A program made the position numbers and the translations under genes. From Natribaculum luteum (GTDB taxonomy: Archaea; Halobacteriota; Halobacteria; Halobacteriales; Natrialbaceae): 64,000 nt of DNA. Of the stretch, positions 36,240-46,590 are shown piece after piece. Position 1 is the first letter of the stretch. Each line of letters starts with the position of its first letter. The notes below the pieces were generated by a model. The model made no database searches. It was not told the DNA's origin and saw only the letters and a program-made list of their open reading frames with translations. The DNA is taken from contig NZ_CP095398.1 in NCBI RefSeq assembly GCF_023008545.1, positions 620,001 through 684,000 on the forward strand. Reading direction: 5' to 3'.

Positions 36240-37871
36240 TCACCGTTTGTGAAGTCCTCTCGCAAACAGTTTCCGCTGTGCGGCCCGGAGATGCTGGGTG
36301 AAGGTGGCCCGTGAGATGCCAAGAGCATCGGCGAGTTCGCTCGTATTGTTGTGTCGGGGGCGCTCGAAGTATCCCGCTTCGATGGCGAGTTCGAGCACCT
36401 GTCGCTGTCGGTCTGTCAATTCCTCGGGCGCAACGTTCTCGTCTTCGGACCGATCAGACGCCGTCCAGAAGGTCATCACGTTGCTCTCACCGTACGTCTC
36501 GGAGAGAATGTCGACACACGCCTGAATCGTCGTTTGTGGCCCGACAACAGCCGTGACCTTCGCTGTTTCGTCCTCAACCACCGTGTGAGAGAGTGAGACA
36601 CCGGCGTCGACGAGCAGCGTTTCGGGGGTCGGTGACGCGACGATGAGCCCGAACTGGACACGGTTCTCGGCGTCGGTTCGGTAGAATTCGACCGAGGAGA
36701 TGGAATCATCCGACTCAATGCGGGCAGTGAGACCGGCATTCGTCGCTCCATCGAAGGTCGTGGCGTAGAGAACTTTGTCGTCGTTCCGCGGGATAACCGA
36801 GCGCGTGTGAAGCGTTACCTCCTCGGGGAGGGCGGCAGCGAGTGCGACGAGTGGATGTTCTCGACTGCTGAGAGAGAACGTCACGGTCGCGGTTGCTGAC
36901 GAGAGCAGCGTTCGTTTCCACGTGGTGGTTTGGAATGCATACCCCACAGTCTCGGTATACTCCGAGAGGAGTGTTTGCTCCGAACTGTCGATCCGTGGGT
37001 TTTGACTATAGACCGTCAACACGCCGAAACAGAGGTCGTCGTGACTGATCGGGAGTGCCGCTACCGACCCGAAGCCGTGGTTGATGGCGAGTTGCCTCCA
37101 TTTCGTGTCTTCGGTATCGGTATCGGTATCGGTCGACCCATCCGTGTGTCCGAGCGACCGGACGACCGGTTCGGTTCTATCGAGTGCGAGGAACGCGGGT
37201 TCCGAACGGTTCGTCGGTCGGGTGTCGATGGGGAGGGCGGATTCGAGATACTCCGTTTCGCCAGCCGTCGAGAGCGGCACGAGCTGTCGGTCGTCATCGA
37301 GGGTGCCGATCCACGCGCAGGCGTATCCAGTGTCGACCAGATGCTCGCAGACGTTTCGACCGAGTTCCGAGCGGGTGGTCGAAGCCGTCACCAGTTCAAG
37401 CAGCGTCTCTTTGGTTTTGCGCTCGCGGGTCAGGGCCCGTCGGGTCCGATCAGCCGTGACTGCCGATTCGATCCGCGTGGCGAGTCGCGTCGGCTGGGAA
37501 CTCAAATCCCGCTTCCGGATGTAATCGGTGACCTGCTCGCCGATCGCGTCGCTCGCAACTGCTTCGTTACCCTCTCCGGTCACGAGAATAAACGGGATAT
37601 CCGGCTCGGCGGCACGGATCGCGGTCAACAGATCGAGTCCGGTTCCGTCTCCGAGTTGGTAATCGCAGACGATACAGTCCGGTCGTTGCTCGCCGAGCGT
37701 GGCCTGTGCGTCCTCGTAGCTGGTCGCCGTCGACACCTGCAGCCTGTCGTGAGCGCGTTCGAGCAGTCGACGCTGGGTTCGGACCCATGTCTCATCGTCG
37801 TCGATCAGCACGACAGAGATCGGTGGATCAGCCGATCCCGAGACCGGTCCATCCGTCGAGTTCACGGTCAC
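36240..37871 (-). CDS. Response regulator with GAF, Bat-type and HTH_10 domains
   Basis: A 543-residue regulator. Residues 18-135 form a receiver (SVVLIDDDETW acidic pocket; phospho-Asp in CIVCDYQLGDGTG; Lys in DYIRKRD). A GAF-like sensor follows (about 160-310), then a bacterioopsin-activator region (VTFSLSSREHPLVALAAALP) and a C-terminal HTH_10 domain (LTDRQRQVLELAIEAGYF; ELADALGISRATFTQHLRAA). It probably takes phosphate from the histidine kinase encoded 136 nt upstream and acts directly on promoters. Target genes are not visible. Confidence 0.9.
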   Translation of the reverse strand: MTVNSTDGPVSGSADPPISVVLIDDDETWVRTQRRLLERAHDRLQVSTATSYEDAQATLGEQRPDCIVCDYQLGDGTGLDLLTAIRAAEPDIPFILVTGEGNEAVASDAIGEQVTDYIRKRDLSSQPTRLATRIESAVTADRTRRALTRERKTKETLLELVTASTTRSELGRNVCEHLVDTGYACAWIGTLDDDRQLVPLSTAGETEYLESALPIDTRPTNRSEPAFLALDRTEPVVRSLGHTDGSTDTDTDTEDTKWRQLAINHGFGSVAALPISHDDLCFGVLTVYSQNPRIDSSEQTLLSEYTETVGYAFQTTTWKRTLLSSATATVTFSLSSREHPLVALAAALPEEVTLHTRSVIPRNDDKVLYATTFDGATNAGLTARIESDDSISSVEFYRTDAENRVQFGLIVASPTPETLLVDAGVSLSHTVVEDETAKVTAVVGPQTTIQACVDILSETYGESNVMTFWTASDRSEDENVAPEELTDRQRQVLELAIEAGYFERPRHNNTSELADALGISRATFTQHLRAAQRKLFARGLHKR

Positions 37872-38007
37872 ACTCCACTCGGTGGGTGTCCGGTATCGAA
37901 GTCAGCCGCACTGTTTCGAATTCGAGTTGTCATATCTGGACGTCTCATTACGTCCGCTTAAACTTCATACCAGCATGAGGTGGTGTGCGTGCGGCATCCA
38001 GCTCAGA

Positions 38008-39759
38008 CTATCCCATCACGTCGGGTTCACGAGCGTGGGGAGCGGTCTCGACCTCGAAGCGCGCGCCGCCGTCTGTGCCGTCACCGACCGCGAGAGACCA
38101 GCCGTGCGCTTCGACGATGGTCCGGACAATCGCCAGCCCGTATCCGGAGCCACTCCCGGTCGACACGCCGAACGACAGCAGATCCCCCCGTCGATTCGCC
38201 GGGATTCCCGGCCCGTCGTCCTCAACGTAGAATCCGGACGCCGTCGACAGACTCCCGACTCGGACAGTCGTCGCGCCCGCCCGACCGCCGACAGCATGAT
38301 CGACGCAGTTCTGAAAGAGATTCTCGAAGGCCTGCTGGAGTCGATTCGCATCCGCAGAGAGCGTCCGAGTCGATTCGACGACGAGTCGCAGCTCGCCGGT
38401 GTCGACCACGTCCCAGGCGGCCCGGGCGACCGTTTCGAGATCGCAGTCGGTCCGCGTCTCTACGTCCGTGCTCTCGCGGGCGAGCGCAGGCAGCCCCTCC
38501 GCGAAGGCCCGAAGTCGGCGATGGACGTCTTCGAGATCGGATAGCGACCGTTCGATCTCCGGGTCGGGCGCATCGAGGTCCGTGCGAAGGAGATGAAGCA
38601 GGCTCTCGCCTGTCGCCAGCGGGGTCGCCAGATCGTGTGAGACGACGCCTGCGAGGCGTTCGAGCTGTTCGTTTTTGGCTTCCAGGCTCTCCTGTTGGCG
38701 CTTTTGCAGCGTGATGTCGGTCAGCGAGAGTATAAATCCACGCGGGTCCTGCAGAGTCGGGTCGGTCTCGCGAACGCGGGCGATATAGTGCCGTGGGCTA
38801 CCGTCAACCTCGATTACGCACTCGATGGCCGTTGCGAGGTCGGAACGGAGATCGTCGTCGTCGAGCAGGGTTTGGGGGAGGAGGGCAGTGAGATCGGTCC
38901 CCTCGATGGGACCCGTCGCGTCGACCAGCTCGCGTGCAGCTCGATTCGCGTCGAGAATCCGGTTCGAGTCGGTGACGACGAAGACGGGATCGCCGAGGGT
39001 GTGAAAGACGCGCTCGTGGGCGACGGGGAGAAAGCTAGCGAGTTCGGTCCGCTGGACGATCACCGCGAGCGGAATCCCGACGAGGATGAAGACGACCGGC
39101 GAGAGATCCGTCGTCGGAATCGGCTGAAAGCCGAGATGGAACAGGCCGTTGGCGATCCACGGAACGCTCAGGCAAGCGAGTAAAATCGCCGACTGTCGGC
39201 GGTAGAGCCGATTGCTCGTAACGGTCTCGCCGACGAGTAGCCCCGTGCCGGCGACCAGTAGGCCGTAGGAGTAGACGACGTTGATGCGGTGGGCGATCCC
39301 GGGCGTCGTCTCCAGGACCGCCATGCCGCCGACGGTCGTGTAGACGATCTCGGTGTAGAACAGCGAGTGATACTGGGCAGTCCAGACGAGCGCAAGTACG
39401 CCGACCGGCACCACCGAGAGGAGGACGACCCGGCGCTGTGAGAGCCACTCTTCTCGGTCAGTGTACTGGAGGGCGAAGACGATCCAGACGACCGGGGTCG
39501 AGACGACCGAGAGATACGAGAGTTGACTGAAAAACAGCAGCCACGCCTCCCCCGTCGCCACCAGATATCCGACGTAGGTTGTTGCCCAGAAACCGACGAC
39601 AAGCAGGAACAACCCGAACGTGAAGGCGGGCTGTCGGCGGTCGTACCTGGCCAGTAGCGCGACCGCGAGCAGGCCCCCGATGAGCGCTGACCCCGCGTAG
39701 GCGACCAGCCCGTATACGTACATGAATCCGTGACTGCCTTCTGCGTCGAGCAGTACCAT
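38008..39759 (-). CDS. Membrane sensor histidine kinase (7TM-PAS-HisKA-HATPase)
   Basis: A 583-residue kinase. Residues 10-225 contain seven hydrophobic helices of the N-terminal 7TM sensor type; a PAS domain follows (VFHTLGDPVFVVTDSNRIL), then the phospho-acceptor His in LAGVVSHDLATPLAT, the N box QQAFENLFQNCVDHA, and G boxes EDDGPGIPANRR and GSGYGLAIVRTIVEAHG. The ATG at 39759 is used; a GTG six codons earlier is possible. Downstream on the same strand is its likely partner, the Bat-type response regulator. Confidence 0.92.
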   Translation of the reverse strand: MVLLDAEGSHGFMYVYGLVAYAGSALIGGLLAVALLARYDRRQPAFTFGLFLLVVGFWATTYVGYLVATGEAWLLFFSQLSYLSVVSTPVVWIVFALQYTDREEWLSQRRVVLLSVVPVGVLALVWTAQYHSLFYTEIVYTTVGGMAVLETTPGIAHRINVVYSYGLLVAGTGLLVGETVTSNRLYRRQSAILLACLSVPWIANGLFHLGFQPIPTTDLSPVVFILVGIPLAVIVQRTELASFLPVAHERVFHTLGDPVFVVTDSNRILDANRAARELVDATGPIEGTDLTALLPQTLLDDDDLRSDLATAIECVIEVDGSPRHYIARVRETDPTLQDPRGFILSLTDITLQKRQQESLEAKNEQLERLAGVVSHDLATPLATGESLLHLLRTDLDAPDPEIERSLSDLEDVHRRLRAFAEGLPALARESTDVETRTDCDLETVARAAWDVVDTGELRLVVESTRTLSADANRLQQAFENLFQNCVDHAVGGRAGATTVRVGSLSTASGFYVEDDGPGIPANRRGDLLSFGVSTGSGSGYGLAIVRTIVEAHGWSLAVGDGTDGGARFEVETAPHAREPDVMG

Positions 39760-40017
39760 TCTATCGATTCTGGCCACGCAAAGAACATCTCTCGGAGATG
39801 GTCGATGGGAGGATCTTCACCCCGTGGAACACCGTCACACCACCATTCGCTGGTATCCCATTTAAGCCGGTCGTGTCAGTACCGACGAACGAGGAATGCA
39901 ACATCTCTCATCAGTGGTAACAGTCAGCACCCCGCTGTCACAGCCCACTTCGACCCCGCGGGGAGTCGTCGTCCGGAGACGCGCCGAATTGCCATCCGCT
40001 CACAGAAAGCTGAACGA

Positions 40018-43000
40018 ATGATCCGTCGGAAATTCGTTGCAAAGACGCGACGGAATCGGAGCCGCTCGGACGATCGATACAGCGGCGCAGTCACGTTGGT
40101 CCTTTCAGTTGTACTGGTCGTGTCGACGCTCGCAGCCGGGACGGTCGTCCTCTCTGCGGTGTCGGCTGCCGATTCGTCGAGCACCGTCCAGGCGGACGAG
40201 GGGCCGAACCTGCTCACCAATCCGGGGTGTGACGCCGACGACGGCAGTGGTTCACCACCGGACGGATGGAACCTAGTGTCGACCAACGTCCAATGTACGG
40301 ACCCGACCACCGTCGGTGGTCCACCAGCGCCGGATGGCTCGGACGCCTTCACCGATTTCTCCCAAGACGACAACGACGCCATCGTCGAGCAGTCGGTCGA
40401 CGTGACCGGCGGTGCGGAGTACAACCTCAGTGGTGAGGTCGGGAAAGACTCCGGTACCACGGACTACGCCCAAATCGAAGTCGAGTTCCTCGACAGCGGC
40501 GGTTCCACACTGTCCGGAGGAGTCTCGAAGGAAGTACACCCGGCGGCCGACACGTACGAGTCGTTCGAGACCTCGACGGTGGCTCCGTCGAACGCGGCCA
40601 CCGCCATCGTTCGGATAACCCTCGTCGACATCGACGGAACCAGCTACTCGGACGCATACCTCAACGAGGTCGAGTTCCGCGAGGTCACCAGTGGGGTGAC
40701 GGCGTTCCCCGTCAGCGGCGTCGAGACGGGCGTCGAGCAGACCCTCGACCCGTCGTGGACGCTCCACGACGACGACTACGCGGAGCAGGACGACGACCTC
40801 GGGAGCGAGCCTGCCGACCTCGTGAGTTTCGGCGGCGGGGATCTCGCGGGCGATGCGACCGAACACGACGCGGGAGCCAACGTCTCGCTCGCGGGCGGGC
40901 ATCTCCAAGTGAACGCCGACGGGTCGTTCGAGCTCACGAACCCGACTCAGACCGGGACGTTCACGTTCGATTACCGAATCGAGGACTCGAGTAGCTCCGA
41001 CGAGGCGTCGGTAGAGATAACGGTCGACGATAACACGCTCCACAATTCGGGCTGTGAGGAGACCGACACCGACAGCAACCCCATGGGATGGGCCGTGACG
41101 ACCGGGAGTATGACCTGTTTGGACCTCGACGAAGACGACGACACGAGCCACTCGTCTATCGACGCAACCAGTTTCGCAGCCGACTTCGGCGGTGACGCGG
41201 AGGCCGAACAGACCGTCTACGTCGTCCCGGGCAAGGAGTACGCCCTCGAGGGCTACTACGGTACCGACGCCGGAGACGACTACGGCGAGGTCGAACTCGA
41301 GTATATGGACGAGAACGGCGACGTCATCGCTGGCGAGGGCGTGACACTCTCGGACCTCCAGTCGGACTCGACGACCGAGTTCGACCAGTTCAGCGGCTCC
41401 GCGGTCGCGCCGAGCGGGGCGAGGCAGGCCACGATTCGGCTCTCGATGGCTCACGTCGACGGCGGAACCTACGCGGGCGTCTACTTCGACGACCTCTCGT
41501 TCAAACCCGACCCGGTGCCGGACGCGAAAGACGTCGGTGGGCTGTCTATCGCCCTCGACGACACGCTCGCGGCGTCCGTCTTCGACGATCACGGCAACGG
41601 GACGGACTACCTCGGGGAGCCCCAGGGCGAGGTCGTGAGCTTCGGCGCCGGGGACCTAGGCGGCAACGTCACGACACACGCCGCGGGTGAGGTCGTGACA
41701 CTCGCTGGTGGGAACCTGACGGTCGCGTCGAACGGCTCGCTCGAACTTTCCGGTCCCACGGAACCGGGAACCTACACGTTCGAGTACCGCCTGAAGAACG
41801 AGGCAGGGAGCGACGACGCGACGGTGACCGTTACTGTCGAGGACACCACTCCGCCGACTGCCGATGCCGGGGCGGACCAGACTGTCGACGAGGACACGGC
41901 CCTGACCTTCGACGGATCAGGATCGACCGACAACGAAGCTATCGACAGCTACGAGTGGGAGTTCGGTGACGGTACCGAGGCGACCGGGCCGACACCGACG
42001 CACACGTACGCCGATCCGGGAACGTACACGGTGACGCTCACCGTCACCGACACGGCCGGAAACAGCGATACCGACACCCTCAACGTCACGGTGCGGGACG
42101 TGACGCCGCCGACGGCCGACGCCGGGGGCGACCGGATTGTGAAATCTGGTCAGCAACTCGACTTCGACGGCTCCGGTTCCACCGACAACGTCGATGTCAC
42201 CGGCTACGAGTGGGACTTCGACGACGGGGCGACCGACACCGGCGAAACCGTCACGCACACCTTCGACGAGGCCGGCACCTACGATGTCTCGCTGACGGTC
42301 GAGGACGACGCCGGGAACACCGACACCGATACCGCGACGGTGACGGTCACAGAGAAAGTGCCTATCGACACCTGCACGACGATCGACTCCCCGGGAGCGC
42401 ACGAACTCGTCGGCGATCTCGAAAGCGACGAGACCTGTATCGAAATCACCGCGAGCGACGTCCATCTCGACGGTAAGGGCTACACCGTCACGTCGACGGC
42501 GAGCGAGAACGAGGATTCCGGCATCCTCGTCGACGGCTCGGCGGGCGAACTGTCGAATGTCACCGTCGAGAACGTCACGCTCGTCGACTGGGACGGTGGG
42601 AACGACTCAGCTCAAACCGACGGGAATATCGACGGCTTCGGACAGGGCATCGCCCTCGACAACGTGTCCGAGAGCCTCGTCTCGAACGTGAACGCGACCG
42701 GCGCGTTCGTCGGCGTCTACCTGAACGAGGCCGATGACGTCACCGTCGCAGACAGCACGTTTGACGGAAGCGACGACGGCATCGGACTGCGCGAGACGAC
42801 CGACAGCACGATTCAGAACACCACCGTGACCTACGCTGGCAGGAACGGGATTGAGGCCGACGGCGTCACGAACGCGCACATTGCGAACAACACCGTCGAA
42901 GGAAGCAACCGCGGTGGTATCGTTCTGCTGGGGGACTCTGACTCCGTCACCGTCGACCGAAACACCGTCACTCATAGCGACGGTTCGGCGATCGAAATCG

Positions 43001-44877
43001 ACGTCGACGGCACGCCCTCAGTACCGTTCGAGATTACGGACAACGAACTGAACGCCACCGGATCGACGAGTTCCGCCATCTACGCCAGACCGAACGGCCG
43101 GGCGAACGTCACCGGAAACACCGTCGTGGCGGGAGGAAGCGGCATCTACGTGCAGGCCGGCGGCTCGGTGGTCGAGGGCAACGACGTCCGAAACAGCGCC
43201 TACTTCGGCGTGTCCCTCGGCGGAGCGGACGGAAGCGTGGTCGTGGCGAACGAGATTTCGGACACCGGATCGCACGGTATTCGGATCAGCGATTCCGACG
43301 GCACGGCTGTCCGGGGCAACGAGATTACGGACGCGACCGACTATGGTGTGAACATCATTAACTCGAATGCTGTCACGCTGACGAACGACACGATCGGGAG
43401 CACCGACGCCGACTCGCTGGCGGTCGACGACGGATCGGACGTCACCGTGACGAACCTGACGCTTTCGAGCGCTACCGTCTCGTTCGACGCGACCGACGTG
43501 ATGGTCGACGATGAGCCGTCGCCACCCGCAGGCCCGGCGAGCTACCAGAACGCGAGTGCCTTTTTCGATGTGACCGGCAACGGTAGTCTCACGGCTGCCG
43601 AACTCGGATACGACGAGTCTGCGATCGAAATCGACGAAAACGCCCTTCGACTGTGGCGACACGACGGCTCGGAGTGGCACACGATCGACTCCGACGTCAA
43701 CGCGAGCCGGGGAGTCCTGACCGCCCACGAAATTGACAAGCCCTCAACGCTCGGCGCGTTCGGCTCCGGAGTCGATTCGATCGATGCAAGGGAGACGACG
43801 GCGACCGCCAGTGTATCTGGCGAGCTCGAGGTCGCGGCGACCGACGACGCCGGCGACCCACTGGAGGGCGTTTCCGTCGAAGTGACTGACGACGGTGGTT
43901 TGGGCGGCCTCTCGACCGGCGATACCGAAGCGACCGACGAGAACGGAACGGCGACGTTCACGGTCGACGAGGGAGACGCTGGCGAGTACGACGTCGGATT
44001 CGCCTGGGTGGCCGATAGCACTCTCAACGATACTGCGACGGTGACGGTCTCGAATCCACCGAGCGACGACTCACCCAGCGACGACACATCCAGTAGTTCA
44101 CCATCTCGGAACGACGACGATACTGACGAAGACGAGGTCGACGTCGAAACTCACGACGACGGGAGTGTGAGTGCGACTATTTCCGCTTCGGCGAGTGACC
44201 CCGTCAGCGTCGACCTCGGTAACTTCCTCAGTGACGAGGAATCCGAGACGCGCTACGAACGCGTCAACCTCACGTTCGACGAGGATACAAACGTGACCTT
44301 CTCGGCTCGCTCGACGAGTCTCGAAGAACTCCCCAAAGACACATTTCCGCTTGACGGTGATGGCAGTAGTGAGGATAGCACCGATAACGCAAGTGAGTCG
44401 GACCGCGCGATATCCTACGTCGAGTTCACTGTCTCTTCCGGAGGCGTCGACGCCAGCGACCGAATCAGTTCGGCGACCGTCGAGTTCGAGGTGAACACCG
44501 ACACGCTCGACGAACGCGGGGTAGACGCCGGGGATGTCGCCTTACACCGCTACGACGCGGACGCAGGTGAGTGGAGCGAACTCGACACGGCCGTCCTCTC
44601 TGAAGGCGAGCAGACGGTCACCTACGAGTCGACCACGCCAGGTTTCGCGATGTTCGCCGTCGGGACAGTGGAACGGCAGTCGCCTGCTGACGAATCACCG
44701 AGCAATGGATCGACGGGCGAGCAGACGAGTGACGAGACCGGTGATGAGGAGACTGAGGGGCAAAACGACCGAGACGGGACCGATAATCAAGATGAAGGGG
44801 TTCCTGGCTTCGGTATCAGTATCGCGCTCCTCGCGCTAGCCGTGATCGCTTTCCTCGCGAACCGGAAACACCGTTGA
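40018..44877 (+). CDS. Large PGF-CTERM surface glycoprotein with PKD and beta-helix domains
   Basis: A 1,619-residue secreted protein. The start at 40018 is chosen because it begins a signal peptide (GAVTLVLSVVLVVSTLAAG). In order: two similar carbohydrate-binding-like modules each followed by a cadherin-like stretch, two PKD domains (PPTADAGADQTVDEDTALTF and PPTADAGGDRIVKSG...), a right-handed beta-helix of NosD/PbH1 repeats (about residues 790-1140), an Ig-like domain, a PGF-pre-PGF domain and the archaeosortase signal VPGFGISIALLALAVIAFLA with a basic tail. It is probably anchored to the cell surface by ArtA after processing. Its stop codon lies in a captured TnpB right end. Confidence 0.88.
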   Translation: MIRRKFVAKTRRNRSRSDDRYSGAVTLVLSVVLVVSTLAAGTVVLSAVSAADSSSTVQADEGPNLLTNPGCDADDGSGSPPDGWNLVSTNVQCTDPTTVGGPPAPDGSDAFTDFSQDDNDAIVEQSVDVTGGAEYNLSGEVGKDSGTTDYAQIEVEFLDSGGSTLSGGVSKEVHPAADTYESFETSTVAPSNAATAIVRITLVDIDGTSYSDAYLNEVEFREVTSGVTAFPVSGVETGVEQTLDPSWTLHDDDYAEQDDDLGSEPADLVSFGGGDLAGDATEHDAGANVSLAGGHLQVNADGSFELTNPTQTGTFTFDYRIEDSSSSDEASVEITVDDNTLHNSGCEETDTDSNPMGWAVTTGSMTCLDLDEDDDTSHSSIDATSFAADFGGDAEAEQTVYVVPGKEYALEGYYGTDAGDDYGEVELEYMDENGDVIAGEGVTLSDLQSDSTTEFDQFSGSAVAPSGARQATIRLSMAHVDGGTYAGVYFDDLSFKPDPVPDAKDVGGLSIALDDTLAASVFDDHGNGTDYLGEPQGEVVSFGAGDLGGNVTTHAAGEVVTLAGGNLTVASNGSLELSGPTEPGTYTFEYRLKNEAGSDDATVTVTVEDTTPPTADAGADQTVDEDTALTFDGSGSTDNEAIDSYEWEFGDGTEATGPTPTHTYADPGTYTVTLTVTDTAGNSDTDTLNVTVRDVTPPTADAGGDRIVKSGQQLDFDGSGSTDNVDVTGYEWDFDDGATDTGETVTHTFDEAGTYDVSLTVEDDAGNTDTDTATVTVTEKVPIDTCTTIDSPGAHELVGDLESDETCIEITASDVHLDGKGYTVTSTASENEDSGILVDGSAGELSNVTVENVTLVDWDGGNDSAQTDGNIDGFGQGIALDNVSESLVSNVNATGAFVGVYLNEADDVTVADSTFDGSDDGIGLRETTDSTIQNTTVTYAGRNGIEADGVTNAHIANNTVEGSNRGGIVLLGDSDSVTVDRNTVTHSDGSAIEIDVDGTPSVPFEITDNELNATGSTSSAIYARPNGRANVTGNTVVAGGSGIYVQAGGSVVEGNDVRNSAYFGVSLGGADGSVVVANEISDTGSHGIRISDSDGTAVRGNEITDATDYGVNIINSNAVTLTNDTIGSTDADSLAVDDGSDVTVTNLTLSSATVSFDATDVMVDDEPSPPAGPASYQNASAFFDVTGNGSLTAAELGYDESAIEIDENALRLWRHDGSEWHTIDSDVNASRGVLTAHEIDKPSTLGAFGSGVDSIDARETTATASVSGELEVAATDDAGDPLEGVSVEVTDDGGLGGLSTGDTEATDENGTATFTVDEGDAGEYDVGFAWVADSTLNDTATVTVSNPPSDDSPSDDTSSSSPSRNDDDTDEDEVDVETHDDGSVSATISASASDPVSVDLGNFLSDEESETRYERVNLTFDEDTNVTFSARSTSLEELPKDTFPLDGDGSSEDSTDNASESDRAISYVEFTVSSGGVDASDRISSATVEFEVNTDTLDERGVDAGDVALHRYDADAGEWSELDTAVLSEGEQTVTYESTTPGFAMFAVGTVERQSPADESPSNGSTGEQTSDETGDEETEGQNDRDGTDNQDEGVPGFGISIALLALAVIAFLANRKHR

Positions 44878-44925
44878 CATCCTCCAGCTAAAGCCGGAGG
44901 AATCCCGAGCGTTTGGGATATTGGT
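44874..44925 (-). repeat. Solitary TnpB-transposon right end abutting the surface protein gene
   Basis: On the minus strand the block AATATCCCAAACGCTCGGGATT, of which the first 20 bases match element 1, leads to the hairpin 44881-44900 (CCTCC...GGAGG) and the terminus GGATGTCAA. No tnpB is present. The reverse of TCAA supplies the TGA stop of the preceding gene. Confidence 0.7.
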
Positions 44926-44941
44926 CCCGTCCCAAAGTCGT

Positions 44942-45058
44942 CTAGAGTTCGCCTCTGGTAGCTTCAGCTGAAATCTCCATTGTGATGGCTGTTTTGGCTG
45001 AGTGCTCGAGCAGTTCGTCGGCGAATGCCGCGAACTGCTCAGGATCGGCATACTGCAC
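44942..45058 (-). CDS. Short ORF or gene fragment, unidentified
   Basis: A 38-residue GTG-started frame with natural composition (YADPEQFAAFADELLEHSAK) lies between the transposon scar and the TRAP operon promoter. It could be the C-terminal remnant of a small helical protein, since a frame stop sits just before the GTG. No family recognised. From 45060 to 45370 the DNA is AT-rich with no gene visible. Confidence 0.3.
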   Translation of the reverse strand: MQYADPEQFAAFADELLEHSAKTAITMEISAEATRGEL

Positions 45059-45370
45059 CAGATTCAATTAGAGACCGATTATAATGTAGACCGATCACTC
45101 TGAGCGGTCAATACAACTGAATTACTAATTACCACATACGACCTCCCGAGTAGGTACGATACTGTCCATGAGACTTGAATTTGAGACAGCAGTTAACCTA
45201 ATCATGCTCAATTTGTCTAAATTCGTGGGCGTTATAGTCAAATATCTGTAATTTATAGCTTCGTGCTTCGATCTCCGCCGCGGAGGTACCGACGCCACAC
45301 GAGCCTGGTTACACCCTTTATCGACACCCCACCAATATAATCTGAACAGTAAATTTGTTTGAAAATAGTC

Positions 45371-45380
45371 AAAGATATAA
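45371..45380 (+). promoter_or_regulatory. TATA box of the TAXI-TRAP operon
   Basis: AAGATATAAA lies about 27-36 nt before the ATG at 45407 and fits a haloarchaeal TATA element giving an almost leaderless message. It is preceded by AT-rich DNA. Confidence 0.5.
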
Positions 45381-45406
45381 ACCGCCATACTGTACCATGA
45401 GTGGTA

Positions 45407-46405
45407 ATGTCTTCCGAAGCGACCAGACGTCGATTCCTCAAAGTGGCTAGCGCCGCAGGTGTAGCCGCGCTCGCCGGCTGTAGCGGCGGCGGTAACGATA
45501 ATGATGGGAACGGTAACGGCGATGGAAACGGTACCGGCGGTGGAAACGGTGGAACCCGCCTCAGTTGGCACGCCGGCGGTACTGGCGGGACGTACTACCC
45601 GCTTTCGAACGAATTCAAGACGATCGTCGAAGAGAACACGGACTTCTCGCTGCAGGTCCAGTCGACAGGGGCGAGCGTCGAGAACGTCGGCAGTCTCGCG
45701 GACGGTTCGGCCGACTTCGCGCTCATCCAGAACGACATCGCATCCTTCGCGAAGAACGGTACCGGAATCGACGCCTTCCAGGACGAGCCGATCGACACCC
45801 TGCAGGGCGTTGCGACGCTGTATCCGGAGACGATCACGATCGTCACGCTCGCCGGAAGCAACATCTCGTCTCTCGAGGATCTCAGCGGCGCGACGATCAA
45901 CACCGGCGACCTCGGATCGGGGACGCAGGTCAACGCACTGCAGATCCTCGAGTCGGTCGGGATCACCGACTTTACCGAGCAGAACGCAAGTTTCTCCCAG
46001 GCGTCCGAACAGCTCGCCAACGGTGACGTCGATGCAGCCTTCGTCGTCGGCGGCTGGCCGGTCGGCGCGATCGAGGACCTCGCCACCACGAACGACATCG
46101 CGATCGTCCCGGTCGAAGGCGAGAACCGCGAGGCCGTCAAGGAGGCTGCCTCCTGGTTCTCTGACGACACCATCCCCGGTGGAACCTACAGCGGCGTCGA
46201 CGAAGACGTCGAGACCGTCGCGGTGCAGGCGATGATCGCTACACACTCCGACGTACCGGCCGATACCGTCGAGACGGTCACCGCGGCCATCTTCGACAAC
46301 CTCGGTGAGCTCACGATCAAGACCGACTTCATCACGGTCGACAGCGCACAGGATGGGATGTCTATCGAACTCCACGAAGGTGCGGCGACGTACTTCGACG
46401 CCTGA
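45407..46405 (+). CDS. TAXI-family TRAP transporter solute-binding lipoprotein
   Basis: A 332-residue extracellular binding protein. The start at 45407 (MSSEATRRRFLKVASAAG) gives a Tat signal RRRFLK and lipobox ALAGC; a Gly/Asn-rich linker follows, then the TAXI domain with LSWHAGGTGGTYYPLSNEF, STGASVENVGSLADGSADF and INTGDLGSGTQVNALQILE. TAXI proteins of known function bind glutamate, other amino acids or C4-dicarboxylates. It opens an operon with a DUF1850 protein and a fused permease. Confidence 0.93.
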   Translation: MSSEATRRRFLKVASAAGVAALAGCSGGGNDNDGNGNGDGNGTGGGNGGTRLSWHAGGTGGTYYPLSNEFKTIVEENTDFSLQVQSTGASVENVGSLADGSADFALIQNDIASFAKNGTGIDAFQDEPIDTLQGVATLYPETITIVTLAGSNISSLEDLSGATINTGDLGSGTQVNALQILESVGITDFTEQNASFSQASEQLANGDVDAAFVVGGWPVGAIEDLATTNDIAIVPVEGENREAVKEAASWFSDDTIPGGTYSGVDEDVETVAVQAMIATHSDVPADTVETVTAAIFDNLGELTIKTDFITVDSAQDGMSIELHEGAATYFDA

Positions 46406-46590
46406 CTCGGTTCAGACGATACAGAACTGGTCTGGAGCGTGGTGACTGTCGGGGATGCGTACACTGGTGCGTGGTCGGACCACGCGTCGATTCGCCGAAC
46501 CGAGTCGTGAACACAGACGACGTCGGTTCCCTGTGGAACCGTATCGTCCCACTGGCGTTTCACGCGCGTTCAAAGACGTTTCACAAAAAG

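Noticed and set aside
36930-37961. A 343-codon plus-strand frame
   Set aside because: Antisense to the Bat-type response regulator, which has a full set of receiver and HTH motifs.
40273-41592. A 439-codon minus-strand frame
   Set aside because: It mirrors the surface protein gene; no motif, no promoter, and the plus-strand frame has clear domains.
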